DNA from: Paenibacillus xylanivorans
Lineage (GTDB): Bacteria; Bacillota; Bacilli; Paenibacillales; Paenibacillaceae
Direction: 5' to 3'
DNA: 64,000 bases
Assembly: GCF_001280595.1 (NCBI RefSeq)
Contig: NZ_LITU01000078.1
Location: 36,682-100,681 of the forward strand
The notes under the pieces were generated by a model. That model worked only from the letters and a program-made list of their open reading frames with translations. It was not told the origin of the DNA and ran no database searches. Below are positions 27,487-36,001 of the stretch, in pieces. Position numbers and translations under genes: made by a program. The first letter of the stretch is position 1. Every line of letters begins with the position of its first letter.

Positions 27487-28410
27487 ATGAAACATAAAAA
27501 AGGATTGGCTGCAACGCTTGCGCTCTGCGTGTCTTTGACGGCAGGAGGTGCATCGGTACTTGCTTTTTCGGATGTAAAAGATGAAGGACAAAAAACGATT
27601 GTGGACTCGTTGCATTCCAAGGGTGTTGTTAATGGAGTAACGGCGGATTTGTTCCGTCCGGATCTCGCATTGTCCGAGCCACAGGGTGTTCAATTGATCG
27701 TGAACGCTTTTGGTCTAAAAAATGAATACGCTACCGCTTCGGCACAAAATAAAATTAGTCCAACGACCTGGTACGCCGATGCAGTTCAGGCTGCAACACA
27801 GAATGGCCTGTCCATTCCGGTGGAATTGAATCCGCAGGGGAAGATGACGCGCGAGCAGTTTGCTATTTTGCTCCTTGAAGGGATTAATACAACCGGGGAA
27901 TATCCGGTGATCATGCTGTATAATGATATTAAGGACGAAAATAAAATCGGTAAGGACGCCAAATCTGCGATCCAGAACCTGCTGAACATGGACATCATTG
28001 AACTGGATAAGGACGGAAACTTCCGTCCAGATCAGTCGCTTACCCGTATGGAGGCTGCAAGCATGATCTTCAATGCACTTGAATTTGTAGATAAGCACGG
28101 CAATGGCGGATCGACAGAACCGACTCCAACGAATCCAGGCGAAGGCCAACAAGCGATTGTACCTACCGTCACATCAACCAAAGTGGATGACAAGACGGTA
28201 AAAGTCAAACTGTCCGCGCAAATGCCTCACCCTGGCTATGGATTGAAGATTGAAGATGTGAAACTGGAGAAGGATGGACGTGCCATTGTGCTGTATACCA
28301 TTATCCAGCCTGACCCGGACATGATGTATCCAATGGTCATTACCGATGTAACGGCTGAGACAGATATTCCAACAGGGTACACTGCTGAAGCGCAGCCTTC
28401 TGGAAAATAA
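27487..28410 (+). CDS. Secreted SLH-domain protein with PrcB_C-like domain
   Basis: 307 residues with GGAGGTG before the ATG. A signal peptide ends near residue 26 (SVLAFSDV). S-layer-homology segments follow: FSDVKDEGQKTIVDSLHSKG with VNGVTADLFRPDLALS, a degenerate middle segment with MTREQFAILLLEGI, and a third with NFRPDQSLTRMEAASMIFNA. A short Pro/Thr linker (about 202-215) leads to a C-terminal domain resembling PrcB_C, with GYGLKIEDVKLEKDGRAIVL and a terminal VITDVTAETDIPTGY. SLH domains bind pyruvylated wall polymers, so it is wall-anchored. The PrcB_C link is to a protease-complex-stabilising protein of Treponema; its role here is unknown. Confidence 0.8.
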   Translation: MKHKKGLAATLALCVSLTAGGASVLAFSDVKDEGQKTIVDSLHSKGVVNGVTADLFRPDLALSEPQGVQLIVNAFGLKNEYATASAQNKISPTTWYADAVQAATQNGLSIPVELNPQGKMTREQFAILLLEGINTTGEYPVIMLYNDIKDENKIGKDAKSAIQNLLNMDIIELDKDGNFRPDQSLTRMEAASMIFNALEFVDKHGNGGSTEPTPTNPGEGQQAIVPTVTSTKVDDKTVKVKLSAQMPHPGYGLKIEDVKLEKDGRAIVLYTIIQPDPDMMYPMVITDVTAETDIPTGYTAEAQPSGK

Positions 28411-28523
28411 TCGTCTCTCGAGAAAAAATTGGTGAACGGTAATATGGAGAGCATCGGACAATATTGTCCGTCTTATGCATTACGAACAAGTAATCAATCA
28501 TTTTTATGGAGAGAGTAAGAGGG

Positions 28524-28553
28524 AGCTGACCTGCGCGGGTCAGCTTCTTTTTC
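28524..28553 (+). terminator. Terminator after the SLH gene
   Basis: AGCTGACC pairs with GGTCAGCT around CTGCGCG-like loop bases and is followed by a T-rich tract, 115 bp after the stop codon. Confidence 0.85.
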
Positions 28554-28577
28554 GTTACCCTGTAAACACGAGCGCGC

Positions 28578-28777
28578 AGGATAACGAGGCCGACGGAGCC
28601 CATCGCCGCGCCTCGCTTCTCGGGCGGATAAGCGACAAGGATCATATTGAATAAGAGCGGAAGAAGCAGGCTCATACCGATTGCTTGTACTTGTAGAACT
28701 CGGGCTGCCAATAATATCTCGAAACCGAACGCCAACGACGCGATTAAAGTGCCGGTGAACGGAAGATCCCCGCTCAT
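28578..28777 (-). pseudogene. Fragment of a DHA2-type MFS drug exporter
   Basis: The minus frame reads SLAFGFEILLAARVLQVQAI and then LLLPLLFNMILVAYPPEKRG followed by AAMGSVGLVI, which matches the third-to-fifth helix region of EmrB/QacA-like exporters. Normally the Gln in RVLQ is followed directly by A/G-x-G; here two extra residues are present. Coding similarity stops at both ends, and the rest of a 450-500-residue transporter is missing. It is a remnant. Confidence 0.65.
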
Positions 28778-28942
28778 AACGAACGGCAGAAGAACATCTA
28801 CGTCCTGCCCAAGGGCCTTGCCTTGATCAATGACTTCGAACTATCCTTCCAGCGGGTAGAAGAGAAGATCGTTCAGAATCTCAACGAAGACGATCGGCAA
28901 GTTCTTCAACAACTTTTGACGAAGATCAATCAAAATCTGTAG
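28778..28942 (+). pseudogene. C-terminal fragment of a MarR-family regulator
   Basis: The plus frame reads NERQKNIYVLPKGLALINDF, then ELSFQRVEEKIVQNLNEDDR and QVLQQLLTKINQNL before TAG. This is the wing and last helix of MarR regulators. The helix-turn-helix and any start codon are missing. It abuts the MFS fragment head to head. MarR and DHA2 exporter genes often sit together, so both pieces probably derive from one lost resistance locus that was rearranged. Confidence 0.6.
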
Positions 28943-29132
28943 TCAATGTTGAAATTATCCCCAGATGGTAGGCTCAAATTCTTGTTTGAATATCTTCTCT
29001 GGTGTGTTATCAGGTTTTTGTTGTGCAATAATGTTACAAATAACGTTATGAAAATGACTTAATAAGTTATATTAAATGACATTGTAATTTTGAAAATAAG
29101 TGTAAATCGATATTTGCATAGGTGAAAAAGCT

Positions 29133-29160
29133 GCTCCGTGTTAACGGAGCGGTTTTTTTT
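29133..29160 (+). terminator. Orphan terminator
   Basis: GCTCCGT pairs with ACGGAGC, followed by eight T. No intact gene lies upstream on the plus strand within 700 bp other than the MarR remnant, so it may end a small RNA or be left over from the lost locus. Confidence 0.8.
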
Positions 29161-30042
29161 CTAACCTTATCTTGTTATTATTAATGATTCCAGATATCCA
29201 TGTGAGGTGCAAAATCAACATATATGACCACGAATTCCCAGTGTTTATATGGCTTGTGGTCAAGGATAAAAACGACATATTTACGGGGCTGGGAAGAAAC
29301 TCATAGAATAAAGCCAAGCAGTGAGAGAGCTTGAAGTAGGTGGTAAATATATGGTAGATAATATTACATTAATGTGATTGAATTATATCTATCCTTATTA
29401 CCTTTCCTAAGAAAAAAGAGAGAAAACCCTTCCTTGCACATTACGAAAGCAGCCCGAAAAACAATGGAAAGAAAAATGCATGAGGAGGGGAGTGAACAGC
29501 AGCAAGGAAGGGCACCTCTATTTCATTTTGGATTGAGATGTGTTGAATATGATAAGGCCTTGCGACTTGACTTGTATAATTGAACTGGCCAGAATCCCGA
29601 CGATGATGTCTGCATACGTGGAATACCTCTTTCCTAAACATATGTGGGTTTTGACTTTAAGGTCTGTTTCTCAGCTTCCGTTAAGATCTGGCATCTGTCA
29701 TGTTCATGCAAAGCTACTCAAAATAACAACTTCAAGAGGTAAATGGGTCAAATTCCACATGTTTTACTTCTCCAAAATGACAATGACAAGCTGGAACCAA
29801 AAGCGTAAACCCCCGTTTTAACAGCACTTTCCGTGTTTTTAAGAGTGAAGATCGAAATAGCATATTTACGGATTCGGAAATGATCCATAAACTCAGTATG
29901 TAAGCGTTACCAAATGGAGAGGGAGCAAAAGCCTCCCATGATCGAAATGTGGTCCGGGACTCATTCCTTACAATTGAACAGGAGTGTTTCGCTCTTCTTA
30001 CAAAACGGACGGATTTTCATTTAGAAAAGGAGGAAACAACTG
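29161..30042 (+). other. Long non-coding region before the glycan-import operon
   Basis: About 880 bp with no credible gene; the open frames in it lack ribosome binding sites and family features. It contains CATATTTACGG twice (about 29276 and 29862), a cre box at 29898-29913, and AAAGGAGG before the permease ATG. It probably holds the operon promoter and a long untranslated leader. Confidence 0.5.
29898..29913. promoter_or_regulatory. Catabolite-responsive element (cre)
   Basis: The minus strand reads TTGGTAACGCTTACAT, a full match to the WTGNNARCGNWWWCAW consensus of CcpA sites. It lies about 130 bp before the first permease gene and predicts glucose repression of the operon. Confidence 0.75.
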
Positions 30043-31014
30043 ATGCAGCCAGAAGGGAAGTCCGCCTTGTCGCAAAACCTATCGGTGCACACGATTCCGA
30101 ACCGCAAGAAAAATAAATTAGGGAGAAGGATGATTCGAAACTGGGAGTTGTATCTGTTTATCGCGCCAGCATTTCTATACTTTCTGATTTTCCATTACGG
30201 GCCGATGTACGGCATACAAATCGCATTCAAAAACTTTATCCCGACGCTTGGTGTCACGGGAAGTCCGTGGGTTGGGTTCGATCATTTCATCCGCTTCTTT
30301 AATTCGTATTATTTTTGGGATTTGTTATGGAATACCCTCAGCATCAGCTTGTATGAGCTGGCTATAGGTTTTCCGCTACCGATCATTCTGGCGTTAGCCT
30401 TCAATGAAGTAAAGGACTCCTTCTTCAAACGTACCGTGCAGACGGTCACGTATGCACCGCATTTTATTTCGGTCGTTGTAATGTCGGGTATGATCATCAC
30501 CTTCTTGTCGCCTTCGTCAGGCATGATTGTCAATTTGGTGGAGGCTCTTGGATTTCAGGCCCCTCAATTCCTGACGGACCCTTCGTGGTTCAAGACGGTG
30601 TACGTGTTGTCGGGTGTCTGGCAGAGTGCAGGATGGGGTACCATTATATACCTCGCAGCCCTCTCGGGTGTGGACCCGCAACTGCATGAAGCTGCCGTGG
30701 TGGATGGTGCGAGCCGGTTTAAACGGATTCTTCATATTAACATTCCAGCGATCATCCCTACGATCACCATTTTGTTAATTCTGAACATGGGCAGTATTCT
30801 GGGCGTCGGATTTGAGAAAATCCTGCTGCTGCAAAATCCGTTGAATATGGGTTCATCGGATGTCATCTCGACATTTGTCTATCGGTCCGGTCTGGTCGAT
30901 GCGCAGTACAGTTTCTCAACAGCTGTAGGATTGTTTAACTCGGTAGTTAATGCGATTCTGCTGATTACAGTGAACCAAATTGCACGTCGCACCAGTGAAA
31001 ACAGCTTGTGGTAA
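30043..31014 (+). CDS. LplB-type sugar ABC transporter permease
   Basis: 323 residues with AAAGGAGG before the ATG. Six membrane helices. The cytoplasmic EAA loop that docks the ATPase is seen as DPQLHEAAVVDGASRFKRIL. The pattern FKNFIPTLGVTGSPWVGFDH is typical of the LplB/CUT1 complex-saccharide importer branch. It forms the channel with the YtcP-like permease and the lipoprotein downstream. No ATPase gene is in the operon, so a shared MsmX-type ATPase is expected. First gene of the 30-39.7 kb operon. Confidence 0.92.
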   Translation: MQPEGKSALSQNLSVHTIPNRKKNKLGRRMIRNWELYLFIAPAFLYFLIFHYGPMYGIQIAFKNFIPTLGVTGSPWVGFDHFIRFFNSYYFWDLLWNTLSISLYELAIGFPLPIILALAFNEVKDSFFKRTVQTVTYAPHFISVVVMSGMIITFLSPSSGMIVNLVEALGFQAPQFLTDPSWFKTVYVLSGVWQSAGWGTIIYLAALSGVDPQLHEAAVVDGASRFKRILHINIPAIIPTITILLILNMGSILGVGFEKILLLQNPLNMGSSDVISTFVYRSGLVDAQYSFSTAVGLFNSVVNAILLITVNQIARRTSENSLW

Positions 31015-31030
31015 AAGGAGGGGAAAACAC

Positions 31031-31939
31031 ATGTCATCCGCGGTTAAGGAAAGCAGAAGTGATAAATTGTTTTTATGGTGCAACTACATCTATCTGACGA
31101 TAGCGCTCGTCATTGTGCTTTACCCGCTGTTATACATCATTAGCGCATCAATCAGTGATCCTAAATTTGTAAGTTCCGGTGAGATGTGGCTACTACCTAA
31201 AGGAATTACGTTTGAAGGTTATGCCCGCGTGTTTGAGAACACCAACATCTGGATCGGGTACAAAAATACGATCATCTATACCGTCGTAGGTACACTCGTC
31301 AACCTGATGGTCACTCTTCCGGCAGCCTACGCGCTCAGCCGCTCGGACTTTGTGGGACGCGGATTCTTCATGGCGATGTTTATGGTAACGATGTTTTTCA
31401 GCGGAGGGCTTGTCCCGAGCTACTTGCTGGTTAAGGATCTTGGTATGGTGAACAGCATGTGGGCGCTTATTCTGCCAGGAGCTGCATCCATCTGGAATAT
31501 TATCGTATGCCGTACGTTTTTCCAATCGACCATTCCCAAGGAACTGCAGGAAGCGGCTCACATCGACGGGTGTACCAACACCCGGTTGTTCATCCGAATT
31601 GTGCTTCCGCTCTCCATGCCGATCATTGCCGTGATGGCGCTCTTTTACGGAGTCGGACACTGGAACAGCTATTTCAGTGCGATGATCTATTTAAATGATT
31701 CCTCGAAGTATCCGCTGCAGCTCTTTCTTCGCCAAATCCTGGTACTTCAGGAGATGGCAGCACAGGGCGGGGGAGCTATCGATACCTCTTCAGCAACGGC
31801 GATGAATTCCAAAGCGGAAATTGCTGCGCTGGTCAAATATGCCGTCATTATTGTTTCAACTTTACCTATTATTGCAATTTATCCATTCCTTCAGCGTTAC
31901 TTTGTGCAGGGTGTTATGATCGGTTCCGTCAAGGGATGA
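31031..31939 (+). CDS. YtcP/LplC-type sugar ABC transporter permease
   Basis: 302 residues from the ATG at 31031, with AAAGGAGGGG upstream, 16 bp after the previous stop. Six membrane helices and an EAA loop (PKELQEAAHIDGCTNTRLFI). The end QRYFVQGVMIGSVKG is characteristic of this CUT1 permease branch. It pairs with the LplB-like permease. Confidence 0.93.
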   Translation: MSSAVKESRSDKLFLWCNYIYLTIALVIVLYPLLYIISASISDPKFVSSGEMWLLPKGITFEGYARVFENTNIWIGYKNTIIYTVVGTLVNLMVTLPAAYALSRSDFVGRGFFMAMFMVTMFFSGGLVPSYLLVKDLGMVNSMWALILPGAASIWNIIVCRTFFQSTIPKELQEAAHIDGCTNTRLFIRIVLPLSMPIIAVMALFYGVGHWNSYFSAMIYLNDSSKYPLQLFLRQILVLQEMAAQGGGAIDTSSATAMNSKAEIAALVKYAVIIVSTLPIIAIYPFLQRYFVQGVMIGSVKG

Positions 31940-31980
31940 TCTTAAACCATAATCCACACTAAAAAAGGGGAGTTGTCGTC

Positions 31981-33576
31981 ATGAAAAAGCTTCGCAAGGC
32001 TTCATCCATTGTACTCTGCCTCACCCTATCAGCAGCATTACTTGCAGCTTGTGGTTCCAATGAAGATGGAGGTTCTGCGACTTCAAATGTCGAAGGGGTC
32101 AAGAAAGAAGGATTCCCGATTGTGGACAAACCACTTACGTTAAAGGTCATGTCCCAGGATGCGGGCGTAGCCGACTGGAATACGATGCCAGTCCTGCAAG
32201 AGATGGAGAAATTGTCAGGCATCAAGCTGGAGTACCAGCTTTCGCCGATAGACAGCTTTGAAACAAAGAAGAACCTGGTATTCGCGAGCGGCGATTTACC
32301 GGATATGTTCTATGCTGCGGATCTCAAGCCAGCTGAGCAGGTTACTTATGGAACTCAAGGCATTCTGATCCCGCTGGAAAAATACATTGATGAGGGCTAT
32401 GCCCCGAATATTAAGAAAATTCTCGACGAAAACCCGGATGTCCGCAAATCATTTACAACGCCTGACGGACATATGTATGCACTGCCATTTATCGATACGG
32501 CTGCCGTGTGGTATAGAGGCCCGATGTGGTATAACGGTGAATTCCTCAAAGCACTTAATGTAGAGGAGCCTAAGACTACGGAGGAATTATATACGTACCT
32601 GAAGCGTGTTAAAGAAGAAGACCCTAACGGCAACGGACAACAAGATGAAATTCCGCTTACTTCTGTAAAACTGGACGATCTTCGCATGTTTTTCTTCGGC
32701 TTCTGGGGAATGTACAACGAAGGAATCTATGCGGATAAGGACGGAAAAGTCCACTATCCTTACCAAGAAGAAGGCTACAAAGGTTATCTGACGTTCATGA
32801 ACCGTTTGTGGAAGGAAGATTTGCTGGATCATGAGACCTTCTCGCAAACTGGCGATCAGAAAAAAGCAAAAGGCGAAAGCAACAAGCTTGCGCTGTTCAA
32901 TGACTACCATCCGTACTTCACGCTTGGCGGCGAGCCTAGCACGAAACATCCGCTGATGACACCAGTGAAGAGTGAGATTGCAGACTCACCTGTATACGGT
33001 AAGCACCCGGGCATATCGGCACGTGGTACCTTTGCGATTACTAGCAGCAACCCGTCCCCTGAGGCAACCATGCGCTGGATCGATTATATGTACAGCTATG
33101 ATGGGGCCACCCTGTTCAATCAAGGTCCTGAAGGTGTGCTGTGGAAATTCAAAGACAAGGAGAACCTCGTGAAAGAGTGGCTCCCTGTTCCTGGCGGCGG
33201 GGATCGCGAAGAATATCGCGGTAAAATCACACCAAACTATGGTATTTTGACACCGGGCATTAATGATCCGGACATAGCGAAAGGTCTTCGCACCGAATTT
33301 GATGAGTGGATTGACCAGCAGAATCAAGAGAAGTTGGTACCGATCGGCAAAGCGCCATTCCCTAACGTTTATTTGACAAATGAAGAACAAAGCGAAGCGA
33401 CCGCACTATTATCTGATCTGGATACGTACGTCAAGCAGATGGAAGCGAAGTTCGTAACTGGCCAGGAGCCGCTTGAGAACTGGGATAAGTATATTGCGCA
33501 AATTGAAAAAATGGGCAGCGACCGTATCGTTGAACTATATCAAGGGGCATACGACCGCTGGAACACTGGCCAATAA
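31981..33576 (+). CDS. Extracellular solute-binding lipoprotein (LplA-like)
   Basis: 531 residues. A lipoprotein signal ends with the lipobox LLAACGS (Cys about 24). The mature part is a type 1 family solute-binding protein of the large LplA kind (about 500 residues), with TLKVMSQDAGVADWNTMPVL near the start and later EEDPNGNGQQDEIPLT, a Ca-binding-like Asp/Asn segment often seen in these proteins. It is anchored to the outer membrane face and delivers an oligosaccharide to the two permeases. The ligand is probably the glycan cut by the downstream enzymes. Confidence 0.93.
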   Translation: MKKLRKASSIVLCLTLSAALLAACGSNEDGGSATSNVEGVKKEGFPIVDKPLTLKVMSQDAGVADWNTMPVLQEMEKLSGIKLEYQLSPIDSFETKKNLVFASGDLPDMFYAADLKPAEQVTYGTQGILIPLEKYIDEGYAPNIKKILDENPDVRKSFTTPDGHMYALPFIDTAAVWYRGPMWYNGEFLKALNVEEPKTTEELYTYLKRVKEEDPNGNGQQDEIPLTSVKLDDLRMFFFGFWGMYNEGIYADKDGKVHYPYQEEGYKGYLTFMNRLWKEDLLDHETFSQTGDQKKAKGESNKLALFNDYHPYFTLGGEPSTKHPLMTPVKSEIADSPVYGKHPGISARGTFAITSSNPSPEATMRWIDYMYSYDGATLFNQGPEGVLWKFKDKENLVKEWLPVPGGGDREEYRGKITPNYGILTPGINDPDIAKGLRTEFDEWIDQQNQEKLVPIGKAPFPNVYLTNEEQSEATALLSDLDTYVKQMEAKFVTGQEPLENWDKYIAQIEKMGSDRIVELYQGAYDRWNTGQ

Positions 33577-33623
33577 GAGTAATAACTCAGATAGAAGGAC
33601 TCCAGAAAGAGGTGTGAACAAGG

Positions 33624-34910
33624 ATGCAGAAATGGTTTGAAGAGGCCAAGCTGGGAATATTCATCCACTATGGGATCTATGCTGTGGACGGAGTTTCGGA
33701 ATCGTGGTCTTTCTATAATGGAAGAATTTCCTACGAAGAATACATGAAGCAGCTGGACGGTTTTACGGCATCGAAATTTAATGCGGAGAAGTGGGCGGAC
33801 TTGATTGAGAAATCGGGAGCCCGATATGCCGTGCTGACAACGAAGCATCATGATGGTGTTGCGCTGTGGGATACGCAGCATAGTGACCTCAATGTCGTCA
33901 AACAGACACCAGCGAATCGGGACCTCGTGAGAGAATATGCGGAAGCAATTCGGGAGAAGGGAATTCATCTGGGGATGTATTTCTCGCTGATTGATTGGTC
34001 GCACCCGGATTATCCTAGCGTGTATGAAGGTGGCAAGGTCCCGGAGGATCTGAGCAGCGTCAATCGGCATTCAAGTCCTGTGGATGGTGTTCAGGATGAG
34101 GAGAAATGGAAGAAATTCCTTGAATTCAATAACAACCAACTGCAGGAGATCTTGACGAATTACGGAAAGGTAGATCTGCTGTGGTTCGATGGCGACTGGG
34201 AACGGAGTGCCGAGCAGTGGAATCTCCCGGAGTTCAAGCGTTACCTGCAATCCTTTAACCCGGATATCATCATCAACTCCCGCCTTCAAGGTTATGGAGA
34301 CTATAAAACGCCGGAGCAAGGTATTCCAATCACAAGACCGGAGGGACCGTGGGAGTTCTGCACCACAATCAACACATCTTGGGGTTATGTGCCAACAGAC
34401 GATAAATACAAGTCGTTAAATCAGATCATTCGGATGTTCTGTGACTGTATTTCGATGGGTGGCAACATGCTGCTGGATATCGGCCCGCGCGAGGATGGCA
34501 GCATCGATAAGAGGCAGGAGGATATTCTGCTTGGGCTGGGAGCGTGGATCCGAACGCATGAAGAGGCTGTATTCGGAACGGGTGAAGGCATTATGCCCCG
34601 CTATTATCTGGGGGGGAGCACCGTATCCGAGGACAGAAAGACGTTGTACCTGTTTGTTTATGATGAGCCAAAAGAGAATGTATGCATCAAGGGACTGTGC
34701 AATAAGATTAAGAAGATTACCGTGCTGCATTCGGGCAAAGAACTTAACCATGAGATCCATGGGGGCGTGCCTTGGTTCAATATCCCGGGGACAACGTGGA
34801 TCAAAATGACCCCGGAGGACACACATGAGCAGGTGACGGTTCTTAAGCTCGAATTCGATGAGGAACTGGAAATGTACGGCGGTTCAGGAGCCGTTGTTAC
34901 CCATAACTAA
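33624..34910 (+). CDS. GH29 alpha-L-fucosidase, cytoplasmic
   Basis: 428 residues, no signal peptide. GH29 features: EAKLGIFIHYGIYAVDGVSE near the N-terminus, LTTKHHDGVALWDT, and the nucleophile D189 in DLLWFDGDWE. The GGNMLLDIGPREDGSI segment closes the catalytic barrel, and a short C-terminal beta domain follows. It hydrolyses terminal alpha-fucose from an imported oligosaccharide, assuming the family activity holds. It follows the transporter genes by 47 bp and is in the same operon. Confidence 0.92.
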   Translation: MQKWFEEAKLGIFIHYGIYAVDGVSESWSFYNGRISYEEYMKQLDGFTASKFNAEKWADLIEKSGARYAVLTTKHHDGVALWDTQHSDLNVVKQTPANRDLVREYAEAIREKGIHLGMYFSLIDWSHPDYPSVYEGGKVPEDLSSVNRHSSPVDGVQDEEKWKKFLEFNNNQLQEILTNYGKVDLLWFDGDWERSAEQWNLPEFKRYLQSFNPDIIINSRLQGYGDYKTPEQGIPITRPEGPWEFCTTINTSWGYVPTDDKYKSLNQIIRMFCDCISMGGNMLLDIGPREDGSIDKRQEDILLGLGAWIRTHEEAVFGTGEGIMPRYYLGGSTVSEDRKTLYLFVYDEPKENVCIKGLCNKIKKITVLHSGKELNHEIHGGVPWFNIPGTTWIKMTPEDTHEQVTVLKLEFDEELEMYGGSGAVVTHN

Positions 34911-34918
34911 CATTACGG

Positions 34919-34948
34919 GAGGGCATGCGCCGATAGATGCATGCCCTC
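34919..34948 (+). promoter_or_regulatory. Intercistronic hairpin without U-tract
   Basis: GAGGGCATGC pairs perfectly with GCATGCCCTC (10 bp). No T-run follows, so it is more likely a processing or mRNA-stability element between the fucosidase and CBM9 genes than a full terminator. Confidence 0.65.
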
Positions 34949-34971
34949 TCTCATAAAGGGGAGAGAGCGAT

Positions 34972-35994
34972 ATGAACCAAAGTGGAGTACCTGAGCCAAG
35001 GATGGAGTATGCTCCCAAACATTATATATGCAAGCGTGCGAAGGAACCGCTGGTGCTGGACGGCCGCGTCGATAAGGCATTCTGGGGTACGGCCGATTGG
35101 ACGGATGATTTCGTTGATATCGAAGGGGATCTTCGTCCGAAGCCCGGGAAACAGACACGGGTAAAAATGCTGTGGGATGACGAATATTTCTATTTTGCTG
35201 CCGAGCTGATTGAAGATCAGATATGGGCTACGTTAACCAAGCGCGATTCCGTTATTTTCTACGATAATGACTTTGAGATTTTCATCGATCCCGACGGGGA
35301 CACCCACCAATATTATGAGTTCGAGATCAATGCGCTCAATACGGTATGGGATCTGTTATTGGTGAAGCCGTATCGGGATGGAGGACCTCCGGTCAACGGT
35401 TGGGATATCAGCGGTCTCAAGACGGCCGTACATATCGATGGGGAACTGAACGCACCTGACGCCGATAACCGGAAATGGAGCGTCGAGGTGGCGATTCCCT
35501 GGACCAGTCTAAAGGAATGTGCCGAAGGCAACCGTCCGCCTGAGCCGGGTGAGTTCTGGCGCGTCAACTTCTCGCGGGTGGAATGGCAGACCGAGGTGCA
35601 AGACGGTGAGTACCGCAAAGTGCTGAATCCGGAGACAGGCAAACCTTATCCGGAGGACAACTGGGTCTGGTCGCCCATGGGCATTATCAACATGCATTAC
35701 CCCGAGCTGTGGGGCTATGTCGTATTTTCGAAAGATGAGACGTTTCAGTCTTTTGAGTTGCCAGAAGACGAACGAATCAAGTGGGAGCTTCGCAAGCTCT
35801 ATTATCGTGAACGTAATTATTATGAAGCCCACGGGGAATTTACGCAGGATGTGAAGCTACTTATGGGTGATGAATTGTGGAGCTGTAAGCCTGTAATTGA
35901 AACGACTCGCAGCCTGTTTCAGATTACTGCGCCTTCCTCGGACGGCACGGCTGTAATCTGTATTCGGGAAGACGGAAAGCTATGGAAGGAGTGA
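34972..35994 (+). CDS. CBM9-like carbohydrate-binding protein, cytoplasmic
   Basis: 340 residues without a signal peptide. Residues about 20-240 fit the CBM9-like fold: EPLVLDGRVDKAFWGTADWT, then VKMLWDDEYFYFAAELIED and DNDFEIFIDPDGDTHQYYEF, and later WSVEVAIPWTSL. The family binds sugar-chain ends, and stand-alone members lie in many glycan loci. The absence of an export signal is notable, because it would act inside the cell. The C-terminal 80 residues are less typical. A GGGGAGAGAG site precedes the ATG, and the next gene follows by 7 bp. Confidence 0.8.
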   Translation: MNQSGVPEPRMEYAPKHYICKRAKEPLVLDGRVDKAFWGTADWTDDFVDIEGDLRPKPGKQTRVKMLWDDEYFYFAAELIEDQIWATLTKRDSVIFYDNDFEIFIDPDGDTHQYYEFEINALNTVWDLLLVKPYRDGGPPVNGWDISGLKTAVHIDGELNAPDADNRKWSVEVAIPWTSLKECAEGNRPPEPGEFWRVNFSRVEWQTEVQDGEYRKVLNPETGKPYPEDNWVWSPMGIINMHYPELWGYVVFSKDETFQSFELPEDERIKWELRKLYYRERNYYEAHGEFTQDVKLLMGDELWSCKPVIETTRSLFQITAPSSDGTAVICIREDGKLWKE

Positions 35995-36001
35995 GCCAGC
36001 A

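Noticed and set aside
29374..29821. Three overlapping frames of 66-93 codons before the glycan operon
   Set aside because: No ribosome binding sites, no recognisable domains, mixed strands and atypical codon use; treated as non-coding.
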